Source: Chryseobacterium daecheongense (GTDB taxonomy: Bacteria > Bacteroidota > Bacteroidia > Flavobacteriales > Weeksellaceae). From it: a stretch of 64,000 nt of DNA. The notes under the pieces are model-generated. The model was not told the DNA's origin. It did no database searches and saw only the letters and a list, made by a program, of their open reading frames with translations. Where the stretch lies: assembly GCF_003729955.1 (NCBI RefSeq), contig NZ_RJTX01000001.1:1612001-1676000 (forward strand). Reading direction: 5' to 3'. The position numbers and the translations under genes were made by a program. Shown one piece after another: positions 25,920 through 35,741 of the stretch. Each line of letters opens with the position of its first letter. Positions within the stretch are counted from its first letter, which is position 1.

Positions 25920-26678
25920 ATGACCACCTTACTTTATGACGGAAGTTTCGACGGGCTTTTAACAACAGTATTTGAGGTTTTTGAATATCGCTACCAGGAT
26001 GTTGAAATGGTAAGTAAGGACAAATTCGTTCATGAAAATATGTTTGCAGAAATTCATGAGGTGATTACGCAACATGAAAAAGCTGAAAGAGTATTGAATA
26101 AGCTGGAAAAAAATATCGGGAAAGCCGGAATTCATCAGCTATTGAAAGTTTTTTTATCCGAAGATACTGAGCTTGAAAAACTTATATTATCCGCTATACA
26201 ACAATCTATTCAGCATCCTGACGAAAATATTCTTCAAAATTATGCAGATGAGGATATTTTAAAAATTTCCAAGATTTGTAAATCTGTGGACAGGGAAAGA
26301 CACAGAATGACGGCTTTCGTTCGGTTTGAAAAGATGCAGGACGGTGTTTTCTTTGCCAAAATAGACCCTGATTTTAATGTGATCCCATTAATAAGAAAGC
26401 ATTTTAACGACCGTTACCAGGATCAGAAATGGATGATCTATGATCTGAGAAGAAATTATGGTATTCTATATAACCTGGAAAATTGTGACTTCTTTTATCC
26501 CGAGGAAAAATTAAACCTCAATCAGTATCAGGAAAAGTTTCATGATGAAGAACAGAATTACCAGAAATTGTGGCAAAGATATTTTGTGAAAACCAATATT
26601 GTGGAAAGAAAAAATATGAAATTACATGTGCAGCATGTTCCGAAGAGGTATTGGAAGTATTTGACAGAGAAGAACTGA
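25920..26678 (+). CDS. probable DNA metabolism protein (TIGR03915/DUF4130 type), partner of the radical SAM protein
   Basis: 252 residues. The start TTLLYDGSFDGLLTTVFEVFEYRY is the hallmark of the TIGR03915 family. The second half holds the DUF4130-like core: SVDRERHRMTAFVRFE, DGVFFAKIDPDFNVIPLIRKHF and WMIYDLRRNYGILY. In other bacteria this domain is found fused to a uracil-DNA-glycosylase-like domain; here that domain is absent. Biochemical role unknown. Its pairing with TIGR03916 is conserved across bacteria, to my knowledge. Confidence 0.88.
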   Translation: MTTLLYDGSFDGLLTTVFEVFEYRYQDVEMVSKDKFVHENMFAEIHEVITQHEKAERVLNKLEKNIGKAGIHQLLKVFLSEDTELEKLILSAIQQSIQHPDENILQNYADEDILKISKICKSVDRERHRMTAFVRFEKMQDGVFFAKIDPDFNVIPLIRKHFNDRYQDQKWMIYDLRRNYGILYNLENCDFFYPEEKLNLNQYQEKFHDEEQNYQKLWQRYFVKTNIVERKNMKLHVQHVPKRYWKYLTEKN

Positions 26679-26699
26679 TTTCATGATTTTAGTTCTCAT

Positions 26700-26815
26700 A
26701 GATTAAGATAACGCAGATTTTTTTAGCCTCAGACCACACAAATTACGTAGATGTAAAAAATGAAATTTCTTATTTTTTATTTGTGAAAATCTGTGATATT
26801 TGTGGTAAATAAAAC
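26700..26815. repeat. degenerate dispersed-repeat-like intergenic element
   Basis: The stretch contains related pieces such as AACGCAGATTTTTTTAG, CACACAAATTACGTAGATG and GTGAAAATCTGTGATATTTG. The last is a degenerate inverted counterpart of the second. From memory, similar 'ATCTGTGnAATCTGTGG' sequences recur between genes in flavobacterial genomes. Only one copy is in this window. Confidence 0.4.
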
Positions 26816-26819
26816 ATTA

Positions 26820-27695
26820 ATGAAATTACTCTTACTTCTATTGACCTTAATAACAATTCTCGGTTGCAGTAAGGAAAAAATTGGTGACAGGCTCTTGCCA
26901 GAGCCAGATAAATATGAACATCTGACAGTTAAAAACAATATCAACATCAACCAAGATAAAAATACTATTAAAGAACGGTTCACCACCCCTAAAGGCTATG
27001 ATTGGGTGGAAGAAAGACCAGATTCTTTTGGATATTTTATTGAAAATTTCAAGTTGAAACCTTACGAAAGTCCGATTCTGAAATATGATGGAAATCCGAT
27101 TTCTACTCAACATCTTCATGAGGCTGTTTTTGATATTGATACAGGAGATAAAGACTTGCAGCAATGTGCAGATGCAGTGATCCGTTTAAGAGCTGAATAT
27201 TTGTATAAAACGAAAAGATTTGATGAAATCAAATTCCACTTTACAAGCGGAGATCTTGTGAGCTGGAATGATTACAAACATGGAGTACGAGCATTTGTAA
27301 ATGGTAATTCTGTAACTTTTAGAAAAACTGCTGATGCTGATGACTCTTATCAGAACTTCAGGAATTATCTGGATCTGATTTTTAATTATGCAGGAACCAT
27401 TTCACTGAATCAGGAAACCAAGCCTGTTACAAAAAACTCCAACTTGAAAACCGGGGATATTTTAATCAGTCCGGGAAGTCCTGGACATGTTGTTTTCATT
27501 GCCGGAGTATGCAAAAACAAGGAAGGTAAAAAGTTATTTTTATTAGGAGAAGGTTTTACTCCTGCCCAATCTATTCACGTAATTTCCAATCCTTTTCATA
27601 AAAATATTTCGCCCTGGTATGATCTGAACGTGCATGATTCCGAGACCAAAACTGCACGTTATCTTTTTAAGCCTACCAACTTTAGAAGCTTTTAA
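26820..27695 (+). CDS. DUF4846 lipoprotein
   Basis: 291 residues with a lipoprotein signal (LLLLTLITILGCSK; Cys after ILG). The mature part resembles DUF4846: FTTPKGYDWVEERPDSFGYFIENFKLKP, QCADAVIRLRAEYLY, GDILISPGSPGHVVFIAG and YLFKPTNFRSF. The GHVVFIAG segment with its histidine recalls NlpC/P60-like or similar hydrolase strands, but a catalytic Cys is not evident. It is probably anchored in the outer or inner membrane. Function is unknown. Confidence 0.78.
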   Translation: MKLLLLLLTLITILGCSKEKIGDRLLPEPDKYEHLTVKNNININQDKNTIKERFTTPKGYDWVEERPDSFGYFIENFKLKPYESPILKYDGNPISTQHLHEAVFDIDTGDKDLQQCADAVIRLRAEYLYKTKRFDEIKFHFTSGDLVSWNDYKHGVRAFVNGNSVTFRKTADADDSYQNFRNYLDLIFNYAGTISLNQETKPVTKNSNLKTGDILISPGSPGHVVFIAGVCKNKEGKKLFLLGEGFTPAQSIHVISNPFHKNISPWYDLNVHDSETKTARYLFKPTNFRSF

Positions 27696-27750
27696 TAATT
27701 GATATTCAAAACTATTATCAAGTTACTACTGTAGTCTGAACTAGTTTTTG

Positions 27751-27758
27751 TAAATTTG
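27751..27758 (+). promoter_or_regulatory. -7 box TAAATTTG before pfkA
   Basis: TAAATTTG fits TAnnTTTG, 20 bases before the pfkA ATG. CTG, one mismatch from TTG, lies 19 bases upstream. Confidence 0.5.
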
Positions 27759-27778
27759 TGTTCGAAATTTTTTACTAG

Positions 27779-28765
27779 ATGAAAGAGAGTGCTGTAAAAA
27801 AAATTGCAGTTCTTACGTCAGGAGGAGATTCTCCGGGTATGAATGCAGCCTTAAGAGCGGTGGTGAGAACCGCAAATTACTATCATATTGAATGTTACGG
27901 TGTACGAGAAGGGTACAATGGATTGATCCACGATGACTTCCTGAAAATGGGGCCTCGTTCCGTAAAAAATATAATCAACCAAGGCGGAACTATTCTGAAA
28001 TCTGCCAGATCCCTGGAGTTTAAAACCAAAGAAGGCCGTCAAAAAGCTTATGACAATTGTGTGAAGCACGGTATTGATGCTTTGGTTTGTATTGGTGGAG
28101 ACGGAACCTTTACGGGAGCTAAGATCTTCAACGAAGAATTCGGAATCAGAGTAATTGGTGTTCCGGGAACTATTGATAATGATATTTTCGGTACGGATAA
28201 TACCATTGGGTATGATACGGCCTTAAATACTGCTATGGAAGCCATCGATAAAATCCGTGATACGGCTACTTCTCATAACAGGGTTTTCTTTGTGGAAGTA
28301 ATGGGACGTGATGCCGGCTTTATTGCCCTAAACAGTGGATTGGCAACAGGTGCTTTAGATATTTTGATTCCTGAGAAAAAAGACAGCATGTCTGATCTCT
28401 TTGCCAACTTCAGAAAGGCAGAGAAAACAGGAAAAGCCTCAAGCATTGTAGTGGTAGCGGAAGGTGAAAAATTAGGAAACATTTATGATCTTGCGAAGGA
28501 AACCAAAGAAGAGTTCCCGGATTATGATATCCGTGTAACGATTTTAGGACATATTCAAAGAGGGGGTTCTCCAAGCTGTGCCGACAGGGTATTGGCGAGC
28601 AGACTTGGGTATGGGGCCGTAGTAGGATTAATGGAAGGAAGAACCAACGTAATGGCAGGAATGCGTTCCAATGATCTGGTATATACACCAATTGAAGAAG
28701 CCATTAAAAAACATAACGAAATCAATAAAGATCTTTTACTGATTTCAGAAATATTAGCAATCTAA
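27779..28765 (+). CDS. pfkA: 6-phosphofructokinase
   Basis: 328-residue glycolytic enzyme that phosphorylates fructose-6-phosphate. The ATP site has LTSGGDSPGMNAALR (residues 13-26) and GGDGTFTGA. The catalytic segment is PGTIDNDIFGTDNTIGYDTA. The effector and substrate site includes EVMGRDAGFIA and LGHIQRGGSPS. The GGDGT pattern indicates the ATP-dependent rather than the pyrophosphate-dependent type. It sits 28 bases upstream of gapA, and the two form a glycolytic operon. Confidence 0.96.
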   Translation: MKESAVKKIAVLTSGGDSPGMNAALRAVVRTANYYHIECYGVREGYNGLIHDDFLKMGPRSVKNIINQGGTILKSARSLEFKTKEGRQKAYDNCVKHGIDALVCIGGDGTFTGAKIFNEEFGIRVIGVPGTIDNDIFGTDNTIGYDTALNTAMEAIDKIRDTATSHNRVFFVEVMGRDAGFIALNSGLATGALDILIPEKKDSMSDLFANFRKAEKTGKASSIVVVAEGEKLGNIYDLAKETKEEFPDYDIRVTILGHIQRGGSPSCADRVLASRLGYGAVVGLMEGRTNVMAGMRSNDLVYTPIEEAIKKHNEINKDLLLISEILAI

Positions 28766-28778
28766 CTTATTTTTATAA

Positions 28779-29798
<1,020 letters not shown>

Positions 29799-29820
29799 TA
29801 AAAAATAAGCAATACGTAAT

Positions 29821-29850
29821 AAAAAAACCTTCCGATCGGAAGGTTTTTTT
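29821..29850. terminator. terminator after gapA
   Basis: AAAAAAACCTTCC-GATC-GGAAGGTTTTTTT is a near-perfect palindrome with T runs on both strands. It lies between gapA and the convergent gene ending at 29889. Confidence 0.93.
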
Positions 29851-29888
29851 ATTATATAGAAAATAATTTCCGGTTTAATTCATATCTG

Positions 29889-30737
29889 TCATTGCTCCTG
29901 ATTACCCGTACTTTCTGTTTTGTTTTTCTGAAAAATTGTGAAGCCAAGCCCAAGGCCAAGCCAAGCTTTTTTATTATAGATCCAGTTGTCTCCTAATTCA
30001 CCTCCAATTATATCCCATCCAACAAATGCTCCAACTTGAAACCTTTCATATGCATAAACAACCCCAACAGAAGGAGTAAAAGCACCTGAGGTTGTGACTT
30101 TGTCTTCTTCTATATAATTATTAGTTGATTCACTGTCCACACTGACTGTTGAACCCGCTATACCAACCAAAATACTTATCGCTTGTTGCTTTCTACTTCT
30201 TAGATTAAATTCCATTCCAGCGTTTAATCCTAGAGAAAATCCTTCCCCATATTGAAAAGATTTGTTATTTCCTCCAAATCTTAATTTAAAAGGAATAAGA
30301 GTAATTCCATACGTGAAACTTCTACTTGCTCCAAAGTATTCTTGTGTCTTTTCATCTAAATCTTTAATCTTAATAGCAAAATATTTATTTACAGAAGTCA
30401 GAGAATCTATAAATTGATATTTATCAGGAAGCAGATGTTCCTCTTCATCTGATTTTGGCTGACTTTGATCTGAATCACCTTGTTTTTTATATTTCCAAAA
30501 TTTTATTTTAGCCGTATTATTATCTAATATTTCAATCACAGTAAATTTTGTTTCTTTTGTTGCAATCAGTTTTTTATTAAGTATACTTTGTGTTGTACCC
30601 TCATCAAAAAAGTTTATCTCATAAACAGGAATATCAACATTAGTGATATAATACTTTCCAGTAATGTTTTTTCTTTCCTGCCCAAACGCCATTCCCACCC
30701 ATCCGAGCAGAAACAGCAATACGATTTTTGTTTTCAT
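29889..30737 (-). CDS. secreted hypothetical protein, probable outer-membrane barrel
   Basis: 282 residues with a signal peptide (KTKIVLLFLLGWVGMAFGQ). The first half is mixed and polar, with an acidic Ser/Gln/Asp stretch (KQGDSDQSQPKSDEEEH). The second half alternates strands: FTYGITLIPFKLRFGG, FSLGLNAGMEFNLRS, PSVGVVYAYERFQVGAFVGWDI and AWLGLGLGFTIF, suggesting a small barrel. No family was recognised. It is transcribed away from the duplicated-leader region. Confidence 0.65.
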   Translation of the reverse strand: MKTKIVLLFLLGWVGMAFGQERKNITGKYYITNVDIPVYEINFFDEGTTQSILNKKLIATKETKFTVIEILDNNTAKIKFWKYKKQGDSDQSQPKSDEEEHLLPDKYQFIDSLTSVNKYFAIKIKDLDEKTQEYFGASRSFTYGITLIPFKLRFGGNNKSFQYGEGFSLGLNAGMEFNLRSRKQQAISILVGIAGSTVSVDSESTNNYIEEDKVTTSGAFTPSVGVVYAYERFQVGAFVGWDIIGGELGDNWIYNKKAWLGLGLGFTIFQKNKTESTGNQEQ

Positions 30738-30793
30738 GATTTTTTAGTTTTATGGTTAAAGTTTTTACTTGAAAATAGGAGAATCAATAACCA

Positions 30794-30900
30794 TAAGATG
30801 TAAACATCTTAAAGCCAAGTTCTCACGGTTATTAGTTACACAAATTTTGGGATTTTATGGACTCGAGAAAATCACCCATTTGTAGTATTTTTTAAAGAAA
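30794..30900 (+). repeat. duplicated leader element, copy A
   Basis: A block starting AGTTCTCACGGTTATTAG (30818) and ending GTATTTTTTAAAGAAA (30900) recurs with about 85% identity by eye at 31190-31273. It is preceded by a hairpin TAAGATGT / ACATCTTA (30794-30811). No gene directly follows this copy. The surrounding 30738-31303 interval (566 bases) holds no other gene that I can support. Confidence 0.75.
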
Positions 30901-31160
30901 TATTGGATTTTTCTTTACAATACATGAAATCATTGATTTCTAATCATTAAAGAAAGGCAGCTGTAAATTCTATGAAGAAAGAAATGAAAATTAGTTGATT
31001 TTTTAAACTATCTGCCAAAATAAAACCTCCCAAATTCGAGAGGTTTCCAGTTTATCATTTTCAAACAGCTAATAAAGAAAATTCTAAACTAATTTATCTG
31101 GACAGTTGCATTTTTGCAGGTAAAATTTTTAGAATTTGATACAATTTTCACAGAAAGGTT

Positions 31161-31273
31161 AACTCTAAAGCAAGATGTTTTTAGAGTTGAGTTCTCACGG
31201 TTATTAGTTTATACAAATTTTGCAATTTTATGAATGCAAAAAAATCACCCTTTTGTAGTATTTTTTAAGAAAA
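31161..31273 (+). repeat. duplicated leader element, copy B, before the LuxR gene
   Basis: The second copy (31190-31273) ends 30 bases before the LuxR-type ATG. It is also preceded by a hairpin: AACTCTAAA (31161-31169) and TTTAGAGTT (31180-31188). The shared AAGATGT lies in both hairpin regions, so the duplication is probably about 105 bases long. It likely contains the promoter of the regulator. Confidence 0.75.
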
Positions 31274-31303
31274 CTTTAACTATTTTAGTTCAAACTAAAA
31301 CCC

Positions 31304-32080
31304 ATGAAAAATGAAGACAAAGAACATCCTCTGCGTGAAATCTGGAATTCTTATCCCGGAGTCGCCAAAGTAGAAATAGAAAAATTAAAAAAGCCGCCTA
31401 TCGAAAGGGTAATTGGTGAAATGTTTTCTATGGGTGAATTTTATTATTATGTTTTAAATCTTACCAATAGTACTCTTTCTCATCATCATGAAAGTATTTT
31501 AAAAATTCACGGCTTAAAAAATTATCCCGAAACCCTGAATGAGGTCATTGATCTTGTTCATCCTGATGATATTCCCTTTGTGATAAAGGCGGAACAAACA
31601 GCCGTTGAAAAAATGATGGAAATCGGAATTCAGCATCAGCTTTTCCTGAAATCCAGCTATTGTTTCAGAATGAAAACAGCCAGTGGAAACTATGAGCTTT
31701 TCCATCATCAGGCGATTCATACTTTGGAAGATGAAAATAAAAAGCTGATACAGGCGATTAACATTCATACCAACATCCATTATATTACACATCAAAATCC
31801 CTACACGGTCCTGATTTCAGGAATTAGTCCGAGGAATGATTTTCATCAGATAAAAATCAATTCACCTTTATCTGTTGATCCTCTTTTAATGGAGCTTACT
31901 AAAAGAGAAAAAGAAATTTTGTCATTTATCGCCAAAGGATATTCGGGAAAAGAAATATCTAAAATTCTCATTCTTTCGGAACATACAATCAGAACCCACC
32001 GGAAAAATATCCTGAAAAAAACAAGTTCCAGAAACAGCAAGGAATTGTTGAAAAAGGCTTTTGAATGGGGACTGATCTAA
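31304..32080 (+). CDS. LuxR-family regulator with N-terminal PAS-like domain
   Basis: 258 residues. The first 180 or so resemble a PAS sensor (SILKIHGLKNYPETLNEVIDLVHPDD is a PAS-type core segment). The C-terminal LuxR/GerE helix-turn-helix (about 195-258) is LTKREKEILSFIAKGYSGKE, then LSEHTIRTHRKNILKKT. There is no receiver domain or membrane segment, so it is a cytosolic one-component regulator. The ligand is unknown. The duplicated leader upstream suggests autoregulation. The MpaB-like gene follows 57 bases downstream and may be its target. Confidence 0.85.
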   Translation: MKNEDKEHPLREIWNSYPGVAKVEIEKLKKPPIERVIGEMFSMGEFYYYVLNLTNSTLSHHHESILKIHGLKNYPETLNEVIDLVHPDDIPFVIKAEQTAVEKMMEIGIQHQLFLKSSYCFRMKTASGNYELFHHQAIHTLEDENKKLIQAINIHTNIHYITHQNPYTVLISGISPRNDFHQIKINSPLSVDPLLMELTKREKEILSFIAKGYSGKEISKILILSEHTIRTHRKNILKKTSSRNSKELLKKAFEWGLI

Positions 32081-32137
32081 AACAGATGATAAATTTCATT
32101 GAAGAATTTCGGTGTAAAACTTGTATTTTTATCTTCC

Positions 32138-33334
32138 ATGGAAAAAATAGTTTTGCAGCCACGATGTAAAGATTCACTTCACTTTAAAAATTTCTGGGAA
32201 AGAGGAAACGGGAAACAGCTTATTGAATTCTCCGGGGCAGAAGTGAGTTTGAAAGATTTTGAACAATTTGCGTCTTATTATTATCATGTGGATGAAATTG
32301 GCGACGAGGTGGTAAAAGAGGTTTATCTGACCAAAAAATTCCATGAAGCTTCAAGGGAAATTGAGCATTACATCCGAAATGGAGTATCAGAAAATGATAA
32401 TGTCCCTGAAAGTGTAAAAAAGCTTTTCTTCCAAACACAATCAATTCCTGAGTGGCTTGATAAGGATCTGTTGAAAAGTGGTGCTGAACTATGTATGAGA
32501 AGCGGTCTGGATGCATTGATCTCATTAAGAGATTATTGCCTGATCGGTGGCTACGATTATGCTTACCTCAACAAACCTCTTATTGTAACGGAAGCTTTAA
32601 AAAAAGGAGCAGTGAAACGTCTTTCGGAAACATTGGATTTTTGGGTGAATGCGACAAGATATGATGCACTGGAAGTTCATGCCAAAGGCTATGAATTTGC
32701 GATAAAAACCAGGCTTATTCATTCTTACGCAAGGCTTTCCGTTAAAAAACATTATACAAATTGGGATACTGAAAACTGGGGTGAACCTATCAATTCGTGG
32801 GATATGATGGCAACTTACATCGGTTTTAGCCTCGTATTTCTTCACAGTCTGCAAAAACTGGGTAATACTTTTTCGGCGGAAGAAGAGCAGGGAATTTTTC
32901 ATTTATGGAAATACATCGGGTATTTATTGGGAGTTCCGGAACGTCTATTACCGGATGATAAAAAGCAAGCTACAGAATATTTCTATTTATGGACATCAGT
33001 TCAGCCACCTTCTGACAAGGATTCTGTGTTGCTTGCTCATTCGTTATTGAATGAATCATTGGAAAACCCGATTTTAAAATTTAAATTTCAAAGGAAAAAT
33101 CTGCGCTATCTGCATATTTGCTGTACATGGTTCTTATTGGATGATGAAGTGTGTAAAAGGTTGGAGATCCCCAATGTTTCCAATAAAAATGGTTTTCCGA
33201 AAGCCAAAAGATTTTTCAATAAATTATATACTACCGTTGTAAGTCGGGAAGCACAGATCAAAGCCGGAAACAAAAGACATTTAAAGGTTTTAAAAGATTA
33301 TTTAGAAATAACAAAAGGCTCTAATTTTCATTAA
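32138..33334 (+). CDS. MpaB/DUF2236-like oxygenase-family protein
   Basis: 398 residues resembling the oxygenase MpaB / latex-clearing-protein (DUF2236) family. The conserved block is PEWLDKDLLKSGAELCMRSG, then ALISLRDYCLIGGYDYAYLNKPLI, RLSETLDFWV, and TRLIHSYARLSV, where a histidine-arginine pair is typical of heme-b-binding members. No signal peptide is seen. Whether it binds heme or cleaves a substrate is unknown. I chose the ATG at 32138. It is probably co-expressed with the LuxR gene. Confidence 0.75.
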   Translation: MEKIVLQPRCKDSLHFKNFWERGNGKQLIEFSGAEVSLKDFEQFASYYYHVDEIGDEVVKEVYLTKKFHEASREIEHYIRNGVSENDNVPESVKKLFFQTQSIPEWLDKDLLKSGAELCMRSGLDALISLRDYCLIGGYDYAYLNKPLIVTEALKKGAVKRLSETLDFWVNATRYDALEVHAKGYEFAIKTRLIHSYARLSVKKHYTNWDTENWGEPINSWDMMATYIGFSLVFLHSLQKLGNTFSAEEEQGIFHLWKYIGYLLGVPERLLPDDKKQATEYFYLWTSVQPPSDKDSVLLAHSLLNESLENPILKFKFQRKNLRYLHICCTWFLLDDEVCKRLEIPNVSNKNGFPKAKRFFNKLYTTVVSREAQIKAGNKRHLKVLKDYLEITKGSNFH

Positions 33335-33357
33335 AACCTTATCTATTCTGACATAAG

Positions 33358-33386
33358 AAGAATCTTTAATTTTCAATCGATTCTTT
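33358..33386 (+). terminator. weak terminator-like hairpin after the MpaB-like gene
   Basis: AAGAATC (33358-33364) and GATTCTT (33379-33385) pair around a 14-base AT-rich loop. The following T run is short. Confidence 0.35.
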
Positions 33387-33498
33387 ATTCCACATCCGCT
33401 TCGTTATGAACGATATCCGTTATAAAAATTTATCAATTTTTAACTATAAAAACCTTTTTTCAAGGCAAATAATATTAGCTTTTGATGTTTAAATTATG

Positions 33499-33506
33499 TA
33501 TTTTTG
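33499..33506 (+). promoter_or_regulatory. -7 box TATTTTTG before recA
   Basis: TATTTTTG fits TAnnTTTG and ends 19 bases before the recA ATG. A TTTTG lies 14 bases upstream, shorter than the usual spacing. No obvious LexA-type palindrome was seen. Confidence 0.45.
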
Positions 33507-33525
33507 AGAAATTATTTTAATACAG

Positions 33526-34527
33526 ATGAGTAATATTGAAGATAAGAAAAAAGCACTTGCATTGGTGCTTGACAAACTAGATAAAACGTACGGAAAGGGA
33601 ACTGTAATGACTTTGGGAGATAATTCCGTAGACAATACTATTGAAGTAATTCCTTCCGGATCTTTAGGACTAGATATTGCATTGGGAGTTGGAGGGTATC
33701 CTAGAGGAAGAATCATTGAAATTTACGGACCTGAATCTTCAGGTAAAACCACTTTAACGCTTCACGCTATTGCCGAAGCTCAAAAAGCAGGCGGAATTGC
33801 AGCATTTATTGATGCTGAACATGCTTTCGACAGAACGTATGCGGCAAAACTGGGAATTGATTTGGAAAATTTAATCATTTCTCAGCCGGATAATGGGGAA
33901 CAGGCTTTAGAAATTGCCGATAACCTGATCCGTTCAGGAGCGATTGACATTGTTGTTATCGACTCAGTAGCAGCACTTACTCCAAAAGCGGAAATTGAAG
34001 GAGAAATGGGAGATTCCAAGATGGGTCTTCATGCAAGATTGATGTCACAGGCATTAAGAAAGCTGACCGCTACAATTTCAAGAACAAAATGTACGGTGAT
34101 TTTCATCAACCAGTTGAGAGAGAAAATCGGGGTAATGTTCGGAAATCCTGAAACAACAACCGGTGGTAACGCCTTGAAATTCTATGCTTCTGTAAGAGTA
34201 GACATCAGAAAAGCCAGTGCACCGATTAAACAGGGAGATGAAGCAATCGGAAGCCGTGTGAAAGTGAAAATCGTGAAGAACAAAGTGGCTCCACCTTTCA
34301 AACAGGCAGAATTTGATATTATGTATGGTGAAGGTGTTTCCAAAACAGGAGAAATCCTTGATCAGGCAGTGGAATTAGGAATTGTAAAGAAAAGCGGTTC
34401 TTGGTTCAGCTATGAAGATACTAAGTTGGGACAAGGCCGTGATGCAGTAAAAGATGTTTTAAAAGACAATCCGGAACTTGCGGAAGAGCTGGAAAACAAA
34501 ATCAAAGAAGTGTTGAAAAACAAATAA
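33526..34527 (+). CDS. recA: recombinase RecA
   Basis: 333-residue ATPase that forms filaments on single-stranded DNA for homologous recombination and SOS signalling. Walker A is GPESSGKT (residues 68-75) and Walker B lies in [14 protein letters not shown]-binding loop L1 is [21 protein letters not shown], and L2 lies around [20 protein letters not shown]. The acidic C-terminus found in many RecAs is short here. Monocistronic with a strong terminator. Confidence 0.97.
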   Translation: MSNIEDKKKALALVLDKLDKTYGKGTVMTLGDNSVDNTIEVIPSGSLGLDIALGVGGYPRGRIIEIYGPESSGKTTLTLHAIAEAQKAGGIAAFIDAEHAFDRTYAAKLGIDLENLIISQPDNGEQALEIADNLIRSGAIDIVVIDSVAALTPKAEIEGEMGDSKMGLHARLMSQALRKLTATISRTKCTVIFINQLREKIGVMFGNPETTTGGNALKFYASVRVDIRKASAPIKQGDEAIGSRVKVKIVKNKVAPPFKQAEFDIMYGEGVSKTGEILDQAVELGIVKKSGSWFSYEDTKLGQGRDAVKDVLKDNPELAEELENKIKEVLKNK

Positions 34528-34532
34528 TTCAT

Positions 34533-34567
34533 AAAAAAACCGGTCTGAAATTCAGGCCGGTTTTTTT
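34533..34567 (+). terminator. recA terminator
   Basis: AAAAAAACCGGTCTG and CAGGCCGGTTTTTTT pair (one G-U) around a 5-base loop, ending in seven T residues. Confidence 0.93.
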
Positions 34568-34683
34568 ATGGGCTTTCAGATGATTTGCCTGTTGTATAGT
34601 TTTTGAAATTTTGATTACTTTACATATCTGACCTGACGAATAAGAATTGTTTATTATTCAATATTGAAAATGCATTAAGACAT

Positions 34684-35538
34684 ATGGTTACTGAATATAA
34701 AAAAATTGATCTGTTTGGAAAAACGCTCATTCAGAAAGTAGATTTAGAACCACCCTTTGAATTTACATTTCCTGTTGCAGAACAAGCCTGTTTTTTATAT
34801 GTATTGGAAGGCGAGATGCAGTATCAGTCCAATGATAGTCAGATTAATATTCCAACAAGGCATTCATTATTATTAAACTGCATCAACTCTGGAAAACAGA
34901 TACACCATTCAACTCATAACAACAATGGCCAAATTGTAATCGTCACCTTCCATCCGGATCTGTTAAAGAAAATTTACGAAAGAGAGCTTCCTTTGATCTT
35001 CCAGCAAAGCAATACAATAAGCAATCAATGGAGTAAAGAAATAAACAATGATTTTTTGATTCAAAAATATATTGAAAGTCTTCTTTTTTATTTGGAAAAT
35101 CCGTCTTTGATCAATGATGAGATTTTGATTCTAAAACTCAAGGAAATCATTCTCCTATTATCACAAACACAAGAAGCTGAAACCATACAGGTCATATTAT
35201 CCCAGCTGTTTTCACCAACATCTTATACATTCAGACAAATTATAGAAGCCAATTTATTTTCGCAGATCAGCATTGATGAACTGGCCCAAAAAACCAATTT
35301 AAGCCTTTCTTCGTTTAAGAGAGAATTCAAAAAAATATATAATGACTCTCCAGCCAGTTATATTAAAACCAAAAGGCTGGAAAGAGCCGCCGAATTACTT
35401 CTGATTTCTGATGAACGTATTACCGATATTGCTTTTGATTGTGGATTCAACGATCTGACCAATTTTACTAAAAGCTTTCACGATAAATACAAAACTACAC
35501 CTACAAATTACCGTTCAAGGCTGAAGAAGGATCAATAA
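34684..35538 (+). CDS. AraC-family transcriptional regulator
   Basis: 284 residues. An N-terminal cupin-like sensing region (FLYVLEGEMQYQSN, HSLLLNCINSGKQIHH) precedes two helix-turn-helix motifs at about 185-284 (ISIDELAQKTNLSLSSFKREFKKIY and ITDIAFDCGFNDLTNFTKSFHDKYKTTPTNYR). The second is the classic AraC signature. The ligand is unknown. The membrane protein 200 bases downstream on the same strand is a possible target. Confidence 0.9.
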   Translation: MVTEYKKIDLFGKTLIQKVDLEPPFEFTFPVAEQACFLYVLEGEMQYQSNDSQINIPTRHSLLLNCINSGKQIHHSTHNNNGQIVIVTFHPDLLKKIYERELPLIFQQSNTISNQWSKEINNDFLIQKYIESLLFYLENPSLINDEILILKLKEIILLLSQTQEAETIQVILSQLFSPTSYTFRQIIEANLFSQISIDELAQKTNLSLSSFKREFKKIYNDSPASYIKTKRLERAAELLLISDERITDIAFDCGFNDLTNFTKSFHDKYKTTPTNYRSRLKKDQ

Positions 35539-35741
35539 ATGAACCTAAGCTCAAATCTTCTTCCTTTTTTTTTTGATCTCAATATCAATTGCTATTTTAA
35601 GTATAGCAGGAATTTCATGTAAGAGTTATATATGATCTTTTGAACTAAATAAACATATAATTGAGCTAATTGACAAAGCTTCCCTTCTTTTTGTATTGCA
35701 ATTTTGCAACAGTAATTAAATATTCAAAAAAAACAAAAATT

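Noticed and set aside
31022..31048. AAACCTC / GAGGTTT hairpin as a terminator
   Set aside because: It has no T run and no gene ends just before it.
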